Of a stretch of 5,691 nt of DNA, positions 1 to 4,955 are shown in pieces. The translations under genes and the position numbers were made by a program. The stretch's first letter is position 1, and each line of letters opens with the position of its first letter. The DNA comes from Rhodoferax sp. OV413 (GTDB taxonomy: Bacteria; Pseudomonadota; Gammaproteobacteria; Burkholderiales; Burkholderiaceae_C). The notes below the pieces were generated by a model. The model was not told the DNA's origin. It did not search any database and worked only from the letters and a program-made list of their open reading frames with translations. The stretch is taken from assembly GCA_945861195.1 (NCBI GenBank), contig CAMATS010000173.1, positions 1 to 5,691 on the forward strand, given 5' to 3'.

Positions 1-1188
1 AACGAGCGCACCAGCAAAAACGAGCTTGCGGGCATGAAGCACGCCGTGGACGCCTCAGGCCGGGTGCTGCGCGATAACGTCTGGGGCCCGCAGGAAGAAG
101 ACGCGGTGCGCCGAGATTTCACCATCAACGCCATGTACTACGACCCGCAGACACAGGTCGTGGTTGACTACCACCACGGCATCGAAGACGCGAAAAAGCG
201 CGTCATCCGCATGATTGGTGACCCCGCTACCCGCTACCGCGAAGACCCGGTTCGCATCATTCGCGCAGTGCGCTTTGCTGCCAAGCTCAGCGGCTTGGGC
301 TTTAAGCTCGAAGCCAAGACAGCGGCGCCCCTGGTCAAGAGCCAGGAACTGCTGGCCGACGTGCCGCAAAGCCGCCTGTTTGACGAGATGCTCAAGCTGC
401 TGCAGACCGGCCACGCACTGGCCTCGATTGAGCAGCTCAAGTTGCTCGGGCTGGCCAGAGGCATCTACCCGCTGCTGGATGTGGTGGTGGAACGGGTGGA
501 GCAGCCCTTTGTCAACGCGGCTCTCAAGGACACCGACCGCCGGGTGGGCGAGGGCAAGCCCGTGGCGCCGAGTTTTTTGCTGGCCTGTGTGCTTTGGTCA
601 GATGTGCGCGACGGCTGGGCCCAGCGCACCCTGCAGCGCCAGCATGGGCATCCGGCCCTGCAAGATGCCATCGACGACGTGTTCAATGCCCGCATCGGTG
701 ATGTATCGGGCCGCGGCAAGCTCGCCGCCGACATGCGGGAAATTTGGATGATGCAGCCGCGCTTTGAAAAACGCGTGGGCAGCGCACCTTTCGGCCTGGC
801 CGAGCAACCGCGTTTTCGCGCCGCCTTTGACTTCATGCGCCTGCGCGCCGATGTGGGCGAAATAGACGAGCTGCTCGCCGACTGGTGGCAAGAATTCAGC
901 CTGGCCGACGACACCCTGCGCCAAGACATGGTCGACCAGGTACGCGAAGAGCAGCAGCAACGCCCGCGTGCGCCCCGGGTGCATCGGGCGCCACGCCCTG
1001 AGCTGCCTGAGCTTGGCAACCACTCCCCCGTTGACGCCTCTGCCCAGGCCCCAGGCGACGCGCTTGCGCCAGGCAACGGGGCTCTGGCCGACGACCCGGG
1101 CCAGGCGCCCAAACGGCGCCGCCGCCGCCGCTCGGGCGCGGGTCGAAGTGCCGGCGATACCGATGCGGCAGGCGGGGCTGGCGAATAG
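1..1188 (+). CDS. pcnB: Poly(A) polymerase I (polynucleotide adenylyltransferase), 5'-truncated
   Basis: PcnB adds poly(A) tails to RNA 3' ends and so promotes decay. The frame is open from base 1; 395 codons are present and the start lies to the left. Residues 37-43 (RRDFTIN) and the block at 73-96 (GDPATRYREDPVRIIRAVRF...) match the C-terminal half of the nucleotidyltransferase head and the adjoining RNA-binding domain of E. coli PcnB. KDTDRRV at 176-182 and WWQEF at 295-299 align with E. coli KNTDTRI and WWGEF. The catalytic Asp pair lies upstream of the window and cannot be checked. These features favour PcnB over a CCA-adding enzyme. After residue 299 comes a tail of about 95 residues, rich in Ala, Pro and Gly and ending in a basic cluster with six consecutive Arg (372-377). 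E. coli PcnB also ends in a basic tail, but this one seems longer. folK follows 5 nt after the stop, so the two are probably co-transcribed. Confidence 0.95.
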   Translation, partial: NERTSKNELAGMKHAVDASGRVLRDNVWGPQEEDAVRRDFTINAMYYDPQTQVVVDYHHGIEDAKKRVIRMIGDPATRYREDPVRIIRAVRFAAKLSGLGFKLEAKTAAPLVKSQELLADVPQSRLFDEMLKLLQTGHALASIEQLKLLGLARGIYPLLDVVVERVEQPFVNAALKDTDRRVGEGKPVAPSFLLACVLWSDVRDGWAQRTLQRQHGHPALQDAIDDVFNARIGDVSGRGKLAADMREIWMMQPRFEKRVGSAPFGLAEQPRFRAAFDFMRLRADVGEIDELLADWWQEFSLADDTLRQDMVDQVREEQQQRPRAPRVHRAPRPELPELGNHSPVDASAQAPGDALAPGNGALADDPGQAPKRRRRRRSGAGRSAGDTDAAGGAGE

Positions 1189-1193
1189 ACCCT

Positions 1194-1670
1194 GTGCGCC
1201 CCGAAGTCAGCGCCTGTCTGGCACTGGGTGCCAACCTTGGCGATGCCCGGGCCACCCTGCTCTGGGCCATGGCAGCGATCGATGCGCTGCCGGGTTGCCG
1301 GGTGATGCAGCGCTCGTCCCTGTACCGCAGCGCACCGCTTGATTCAAGCGGGCCCGACTACATCAATGCCGCCGTTACCCTGTGCACCACCCTGATAGCG
1401 CCGGAGCTATTGAACCAACTGCAGGGCCTGGAGCGACAGGCCGGGCGCGAACGCCCCTACCGCAACGCCCCGCGCACCTTGGACCTCGATATTTTGTTGT
1501 ACGGCCATGCGCAGGTGTACAGCCCGCGCCTCACCATTCCCCATCCGCGCATGCTCCAGCGTGCCTTTGTGCTCGCACCGTTGGCAGAGATCGCGCCCCT
1601 GCGGGTCAGTGCGGCCCAGCTTGAGGCAGTGGGCAGCCAGGTTTGCGAGCGGTTGGCGCCCGGCGCCTGA
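1194..1670 (+). CDS. folK: 2-amino-4-hydroxy-6-hydroxymethyldihydropteridine pyrophosphokinase (HPPK)
   Basis: FolK transfers pyrophosphate from ATP to 6-hydroxymethyl-7,8-dihydropterin, the step before dihydropteroate synthase in cytoplasmic folate synthesis. The 158-aa product has the usual HPPK length. It shows the N-terminal LGANLGD motif (11-17), SSLYRSAPLDSSGPDYINA (41-59), the signature RNAPRTLDLDILLYG (90-104) with the two Mg-binding aspartates D97 and D99, and IPHPRMLQRAFVLAPLAEIAP (115-135). The start is GTG at 1194, chosen because it lies just ahead of the first conserved strand and no in-frame start closer to pcnB was found. No good Shine-Dalgarno sequence precedes it, which fits translational coupling to pcnB, whose stop ends at 1188. 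In E. coli folK also follows pcnB, with panB nearby. Here the next gene is convergent, so the operon appears to end at folK. Confidence 0.96.
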   Translation: MRPEVSACLALGANLGDARATLLWAMAAIDALPGCRVMQRSSLYRSAPLDSSGPDYINAAVTLCTTLIAPELLNQLQGLERQAGRERPYRNAPRTLDLDILLYGHAQVYSPRLTIPHPRMLQRAFVLAPLAEIAPLRVSAAQLEAVGSQVCERLAPGA

Positions 1671-1686
1671 TGAAGCGTAGCGCTCT

Positions 1687-1704
1687 GTGGCCCTGTTGGG
1701 CTGC
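1687..1704 (+). terminator. Weak hairpin between convergent folK and PAP2 genes
   Basis: Arms 1687-1693 and 1698-1704 can form a 7-bp stem around a TGTT loop in plus-strand RNA, with two G-U wobbles. No U-tract follows. The hairpin lies 16 nt past the folK stop and abuts the PAP2 stop. In minus-strand RNA the wobbles become A/C mismatches, so it would be weaker in that direction. The position suits a terminator for pcnB-folK, but the structure is marginal. Confidence 0.25.
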
Positions 1705-2538
1705 TCAATGCAGGTCTCGCAGCGCCTGACGCTCTCGCCAAAGCTGGGCTGCAAAGGCCAGCAAAGAGGCGGCTGTGGGCAGCATCAGCAACAGTTGCAG
1801 CGGCCGGTTTTGCTCAAAATCCAGCGTGTCGCTTGCCAGTTGCCACAGAGTCAGCAGCAGCACCAGTGCCAGCCCAATTTGGGGCGCCCCATGCGGCCGG
1901 TACCAGCCCGGCCCAACCCGCTGTTGCAACAGATGGCCCAGGGCACCCGCCAGCAGGCCCAGAGCCGCGCCAGCCCAGACGTCGGCCGGCCAATGCGCGC
2001 CCACCGCCACGCGCGACAGGCCAACACCGCTTGCCAATACAAACAGCCCGGGCAGCCAGTGCACCCAGCGCCCGGCGAGCGGCCGAGCCGCCAGGTAAAT
2101 GGCACTGGCAGCGGCGAATGCGCTCAGCGTGTGGCCCGACGGAAAAGCCTGGTTGTACAAAACTTCGCCCATCAGATCAAAGCGATCTCGCGACAAAACC
2201 GCCGCAGGGCGAGGGCTGTCCAGCCAGACCTTGATGCCGCGCGAGAACAGGGCCGCAAAGGGCGCGGCAAACAGCCAGGCCCACATCAAGCGGGGTGCGA
2301 GCACCAGCAGCGGCGACGTTAACGCCAGCAGCCCCCAGCCATTGCCCAAGAGCGACAACCCGGCCCACAGGGGCGGTGGCAGGGCTGCAGCGCTGTGGTT
2401 GAGGTAAATAAACAGCCCGGGCTCGTACCAGCCCAGCCACAGCGGCGCACCCAGCAGCAGTAGCAGGCAGGCAGCGGCGGCCATTTGTCCGGCTGAGCGC
2501 GCCGCCCCGCCGCGGCCTGCCGGCAACGCCGGCTTCAT
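1705..2538 (-). CDS. PAP2-superfamily membrane phosphatase
   Basis: A 277-aa integral membrane protein with the complete PAP2 (type 2 phosphatidic acid phosphatase) signature: K103 and R110-P111 (K-x6-RP), PSGH at 133-136, and S175-R176 with H182 and D186 (SR-x5-H-x3-D). The motifs place the active site at the outer face of the inner membrane in known members. About eight hydrophobic segments are visible (near 19-38, 57-80, 83-99, 136-152, 160-176, 186-204, 220-235, 246-264); the last two lie beyond the usual six-helix PAP2 core. The start at 2538 is chosen because its ATG overlaps the TGA of the upstream glycosyltransferase gene (ATGA); a longer in-frame reading to 2643 would run 35 codons inside that gene. 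Family substrates include undecaprenyl diphosphate, phosphatidylglycerophosphate and lipid A phosphates. The exact one cannot be read from sequence, but coupling to a GT39 enzyme suggests a lipid-linked glycan or lipid A role. Confidence 0.93.
   Translation of the reverse strand: MKPALPAGRGGAARSAGQMAAAACLLLLLGAPLWLGWYEPGLFIYLNHSAAALPPPLWAGLSLLGNGWGLLALTSPLLVLAPRLMWAWLFAAPFAALFSRGIKVWLDSPRPAAVLSRDRFDLMGEVLYNQAFPSGHTLSAFAAASAIYLAARPLAGRWVHWLPGLFVLASGVGLSRVAVGAHWPADVWAGAALGLLAGALGHLLQQRVGPGWYRPHGAPQIGLALVLLLTLWQLASDTLDFEQNRPLQLLLMLPTAASLLAFAAQLWRERQALRDLH
2535..2538 (-). promoter_or_regulatory. ATGA stop/start overlap coupling glycosyltransferase and PAP2 genes
   Basis: On the minus strand the glycosyltransferase stop TGA (2537-2535) shares bases with the PAP2 start ATG (2538-2536). 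No strong Shine-Dalgarno sequence is seen before this ATG, so termination-reinitiation is the likely way the PAP2 gene is translated. This fixes the PAP2 start and implies one transcript for both genes. Confidence 0.8.
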
Positions 2539-4028
2539 GGCCTGGCCCCGGCTGCGCCCTGCCAATGGTGGCAGGCGAAAAAGCGAAAAGTCGCCGTGGC
2601 CCGGCCCAGCCGCTGCGGCTCCAGGGTATCGAGCAATTGGCAATCCTCAAACCCATTGGGGCCCAGCGGCGCAGCAAAGGGCATCAGCGACCAGTCCAGC
2701 AGCAGTGTGCCGGCCCCCGGTGCCAGAGGCGCAGCCCACAGGTCAAACTGGTCCGTGCGCTGGTCGAGCACCTGCACAGGCAGCGGCCTGGCATACCAAC
2801 CCAGGCGGCTGCCCAAAGTCCAATGTTGAACTGCCACCGATGACAGCCCCTCTTGCCGGGCCAGCTGGCGGGCCCGCTCCCCGGCAAGCTCCCAGCCATG
2901 CAGGTCGGCAAACGGGTTGTCGGCGGCGCCAAGCGGCGTCTTGTCGCTGGACCATGGCAGCAGCCCGGTCAGCATCGTGGCAAGCAGCAGGGCCACTGTC
3001 AGCCCCTCGAACCCTGCCGCTGCGGCCATCCACCGGCGCCGGCCCAGCGCAAAGGCGCGGGACAGTCCAATACCGGCCAGCGGTGCCAGCGCTGCCCAGG
3101 CCGGCGCTGTCCAATGAGGCAGTCCGCTGCCGCCACCCGAGAGATAGGCCAGCACCCCGAATGGCAGCACAAAAAACAGGGCACTCAGGCGGGCTGCAGG
3201 TGCTGCCACCAGGCGCCAGCCCTGCCAGGCCCACAGCATCAGCGGTCCATAGGCCAGCGCTTGCAACAGGCCAAAAATCAGCAGGTTGCGTGCTTGCCAG
3301 TGCGCGCCCGCGCCGTGGCGAATTTGGTAGTCGAAGGACAGCCATTGGTGCTGTGCGTTCCATATAAACACCGGCGCCACCACGGCCAAGGCTGTCAGCA
3401 CTGCGGCCCACAGCCAAGGCTGGCGCAACAGTTGCAGGCCGTGTCTGCCCAGCAGGCAGGCCGCCACCGCCAGCGCGACCAGAATGGCCGTGTATTTGGC
3501 CAGGCCGGCCAGGCCCAGCAACAGCCCCAGCAGCAGCCAATCTTGCGGGCGGTGGCCGGCTTGCTGGCGCATCAAGCGCAGGGTCTGTCGCAGCAGGGCC
3601 AGGCTGAGCAGCACCAGCAGGCTGTCTGGCACCAGGGCAATGCCCAGCAGGTTGAACATCGGCGTCAAAACAAACACCAGCACTGCGGCCAGGCCAGCCT
3701 GCGCCTCAGGTGGGCTGCCTGTTGGGCCGGCGCTGCCACACAGGTCGCAGGCGAGTTGGTAAACCAGCCAGCCCGAGGCCAGCCAAACCAGGCCGGGCAC
3801 CAATCGTAAAACCACCACCGGTGCATCCAGGGCCACCAGTGGCCACTGCACCCAACCCACCAGGGGCGGGTGGTCAAAATAGCTCAGGGCCGGGCGCAGG
3901 GCATACAACAAGTAGTGGGCCTCATCCACCGACAGCCCGTGCATCCCGCCGACCACGCTGTGCAGCACAAAACCCAGCCCCAACAAGGTTTGCGCCAGTC
4001 GCGTAGCAGTGAAGGGCAGGGCTGGCAT
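2535..4028 (-). CDS. GT39/ArnT-like membrane glycosyltransferase
   Basis: A 497-aa polytopic protein of the PMT_2 (COG1807) glycosyltransferase type. These enzymes move a sugar from a polyprenyl-phosphate donor to a lipid or protein on the periplasmic side of the inner membrane. D35-E36 in LSVDEAHYLLYA is the acidic pair expected in the first periplasmic loop, followed by SYFDHPPLVGW (49-59). Further conserved blocks are LVPDSLL (132-138), GLAGLAKYTA (172-181), FIWNAQHQWLSFDYQ (221-235) and a Gly-rich stretch plus LPHWTAPAW (298-311). Many hydrophobic helices run to about residue 358, and a more polar C-terminal domain of roughly 135 residues follows, as in ArnT-type enzymes. The ATG at 4028 is preferred: the frame stays open to a TTG at 4127, but those extra codons run into the 11-bp repeats and have no family character. 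No clear ribosome binding site is seen. It heads an operon with the PAP2 gene. Donor and acceptor are unknown; no polyprenyl-phosphate-sugar synthase lies in the window. Confidence 0.9.
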   Translation of the reverse strand: MPALPFTATRLAQTLLGLGFVLHSVVGGMHGLSVDEAHYLLYALRPALSYFDHPPLVGWVQWPLVALDAPVVVLRLVPGLVWLASGWLVYQLACDLCGSAGPTGSPPEAQAGLAAVLVFVLTPMFNLLGIALVPDSLLVLLSLALLRQTLRLMRQQAGHRPQDWLLLGLLLGLAGLAKYTAILVALAVAACLLGRHGLQLLRQPWLWAAVLTALAVVAPVFIWNAQHQWLSFDYQIRHGAGAHWQARNLLIFGLLQALAYGPLMLWAWQGWRLVAAPAARLSALFFVLPFGVLAYLSGGGSGLPHWTAPAWAALAPLAGIGLSRAFALGRRRWMAAAAGFEGLTVALLLATMLTGLLPWSSDKTPLGAADNPFADLHGWELAGERARQLARQEGLSSVAVQHWTLGSRLGWYARPLPVQVLDQRTDQFDLWAAPLAPGAGTLLLDWSLMPFAAPLGPNGFEDCQLLDTLEPQRLGRATATFRFFACHHWQGAAGARP

Positions 4029-4049
4029 GGGCAGGGGGCGGGGGCTCAA

Positions 4050-4083
4050 ATTCAAGCGCTCAAGTCTAACGCTCGGCTTGAAT
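4050..4083. repeat. 8-bp perfect inverted repeat upstream of the glycosyltransferase start
   Basis: ATTCAAGC (4050-4057) and GCTTGAAT (4076-4083) are exact reverse complements separated by 18 bp. The element ends 21 bp upstream of the glycosyltransferase ATG and sits between that start and the 11-bp repeats. It could be an operator bound by a dimeric regulator or, in minus-strand RNA, a leader hairpin with an 18-nt loop. No U-tract follows it. The symmetry is visible; the function is inferred. Confidence 0.45.
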
Positions 4084-4092
4084 GCCACAGCC

Positions 4093-4147
4093 AAGCGAAC
4101 ACCAAGCAGACACCAAGCAGACACCAAGCAGACACCAAGCAGACACC
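4093..4147. repeat. 11-bp tandem repeat array, five units
   Basis: Units of consensus AAGCAGACACC start at 4093, 4104, 4115, 4126 and 4137. The last four are identical; the first reads AAGCGAACACC. A partial unit (AAG) follows at 4148. The 11-bp period is near one helical turn and is not a multiple of three. Identical adjacent copies suggest recent expansion by slippage. The plus strand has no T from 4084 to 4150. Confidence 0.95.
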
Positions 4148-4164
4148 AAGTGGGCCTGCCAAAG

Positions 4165-4190
4165 TAAACCCCTTAGAATAATTTGAGCCT
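4165..4190. promoter_or_regulatory. AT-rich promoter-like core between the two repeat arrays
   Basis: This is the only AT-rich patch in the divergent region. On the plus strand TAGAAT at 4174-4179 matches the sigma-70 -10 consensus at five of six positions, which would place transcription start near 4186-4189, right at the beginning of the pentamer array. On the minus strand TATTCT (4180-4175) matches at four of six. No convincing -35 hexamer is seen for either direction (17 bp upstream of TAGAAT is TGGGCC). It is proposed as the promoter for the Sel1 gene and perhaps for the divergent operon too. Confidence 0.35.
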
Positions 4191-4290
4191 GCCCAAGCCA
4201 GCCCAAGCCAGCCAAAGCCAAGCCAGCCCAAGCCAGCCAAAGCCAGCCAAAGCCAAGCCAGCCAAAGCCAAGCCAGCCCAAGCCATGCCA
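4191..4290. repeat. Pentamer-based tandem repeat array, 20 pentamers
   Basis: The 100 bp divide into twenty pentamers of the types GCCCA, GCCAA and AGCCA, plus a final TGCCA. They are mostly arranged as 10-bp pairs (GCCCAAGCCA or GCCAAAGCCA), three of them with an extra AGCCA making 15 bp. The plus strand has no T from 4191 to 4285 and the minus strand has no A, so no stop codon can occur in any of the six frames inside the array. It lies directly upstream of, and just overlaps, the start of the Sel1-repeat gene, and would form most of its 5' untranslated leader if the promoter at 4174 is real. Confidence 0.95.
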
Positions 4291-4848
4291 CCAAGCCCTG
4301 CCAATCACCGTCAACACAGCCAGCAGCAGAGCGCTCCATTTGAGCCGCTCCGGGCTGCCAAGTCTGTGCGCCGGTGCTGCCTGGGGCTTGCCCTTGCACT
4401 GCTTTTGGCCGATGCCGCCTGGTCCCAAGTGATCAACCTCAGTGCGCTTGAGGCTGGTGTCAAACAGGGCGATGTCAAAGCCATGCTGCGACTTGCCCAG
4501 GGCTACGAAATTGGCGAAGGCATAGAAAAGAATTTTCCGAAATCAAACTTCCTGTACTGCAGCGCGGCCCAGCTGGGCGATGTTCAGGCGCAGTTCAAAC
4601 TCGGCTGGATTTACGCCAATGGCCGGGCGCTTACCCGGGATGCCGAAGTGGCGGCCGGGCTTTTTGCGCGGGCAGCGGCGCAGGGGCACGAAGAGTCCGC
4701 GAAACTGCGCAACTACATGCAAACCGAACTGAAAATTCGGATCAACCCCAAGGTACCGCCTTGCGAGGAGCCCGAGGCGCCGCTGGCTTTGCAAATGTCC
4801 AGAGAATTACCTGCCGGGGCCACCCGCTTGCCTGCACCAAGCCCTTGA
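4285..4848 (+). CDS. Small secreted Sel1-repeat protein
   Basis: A 187-aa product if translation begins at ATG 4285. Residues 28-46 (VRRCCLGLALALLLADAAW) look like a Sec signal peptide: two Arg, a hydrophobic core, and probable cleavage near AWS-Q. No lipobox is present. Two tandem Sel1-like repeats of about 36 residues follow: AMLRLAQGYEIGEGIEKN... and AQFKLGWIYANGRALTRD..., the second ending ARAAAQGHEES. Such alpha-helical repeats act as scaffolds for protein contacts, often in the periplasm. A Pro-rich tail with one Cys (PPCEEP) closes the protein; no enzymatic domain is seen. The start is uncertain: ATG 4285 gives an unusually long, polar, Gln/Ser-rich n-region, whereas GTG 4366 gives a compact 160-aa form with a normal signal peptide. 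A TTG at 4183 would make the repeats coding and is less likely. Neither favoured start has a clear Shine-Dalgarno sequence. From memory, similar Sel1 modules precede lytic transglycosylase domains in some betaproteobacteria; none is present here. Confidence 0.8.
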   Translation: MPPSPANHRQHSQQQSAPFEPLRAAKSVRRCCLGLALALLLADAAWSQVINLSALEAGVKQGDVKAMLRLAQGYEIGEGIEKNFPKSNFLYCSAAQLGDVQAQFKLGWIYANGRALTRDAEVAAGLFARAAAQGHEESAKLRNYMQTELKIRINPKVPPCEEPEAPLALQMSRELPAGATRLPAPSP

Positions 4849-4894
4849 ACCCAAACTGCAGCCTGTGGCAAGCGCCAAATTGCCCCAAGACACC

Positions 4895-4907
4895 GCCGTG
4901 ACACGGC
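4895..4907. promoter_or_regulatory. Perfect 13-bp palindrome in the SDR upstream region
   Basis: GCCGTG-A-CACGGC is a perfect inverted repeat with a single central base. It lies 48 bp before the SDR start and 46 bp after the Sel1 stop, in the 107-bp gap between them. It fits a small operator for a dimeric regulator. As RNA it gives a 5-bp stem with a 3-nt loop, but no U-tract follows, so a terminator is less likely. Function is inferred from symmetry and position only. Confidence 0.35.
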
Positions 4908-4944
4908 TGATCCACCCGCTCCTGCACAATCCCGGCCTTCAACC

Positions 4945-4951
4945 GGAGAAG
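4945..4951 (+). promoter_or_regulatory. Ribosome binding site of the SDR gene
   Basis: GGAGAAG ends 4 nt before the ATG at 4956, with GGAG 7 nt upstream of it. It is the clearest Shine-Dalgarno sequence in the window and fixes the SDR start. Confidence 0.85.
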
Positions 4952-4955
4952 ATCC

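Noticed and set aside
465..1112. Minus-strand open frame of 215 aa within pcnB
   Set aside because: It is Ser/Arg-rich, lacks any domain, and lies opposite a well-conserved PcnB sequence.
1687..2322. Plus-strand open frame of 211 aa running on after folK
   Set aside because: It lies antisense to the PAP2 gene with complete catalytic motifs and is Gln/Arg/Pro-rich without family features.
2853..3809. Plus-strand open frame (318 aa), very Gln-rich, inside the glycosyltransferase gene
   Set aside because: The Gln/His/Pro composition is the reverse complement of Leu- and Trp-rich membrane helices; no start context or domain supports it.
4063..4094. Minus-strand promoter TTGGCT / TAGACT for the glycosyltransferase
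   Set aside because: The hexamers are about 20 bp apart and each matches consensus only partly; not better than chance.
4029..4127. N-terminal extension of the glycosyltransferase to a TTG at 4127
   Set aside because: The extra 33 residues are translated partly from the 11-bp repeats, add no family motif, and a normal ATG lies at 4028 close to the conserved first helix.
4093..4290. CRISPR array
   Set aside because: Units of 11 and 5-10 bp lie directly head to tail with no unique spacers, and no cas genes are present.
4363..4390. Tat or lipoprotein signal in the Sel1 protein (RRCC region)
   Set aside because: The twin Arg lacks the rest of the S-R-R-x-F-L-K consensus, and the Cys pair precedes the hydrophobic core instead of following it as a lipobox would.
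4066..4428. Minus-strand frame encoding a Leu/Trp/Gly-rich repetitive peptide across the pentamer array
   Set aside because: The hydrophobic repeats arise because the array cannot contain stops on either strand; there is no start site or family evidence.
4867..4884. GGCAA/TTGCC hairpin after the Sel1 gene as a terminator
   Set aside because: The stem is only 5 bp with an 8-nt loop and no U-tract.
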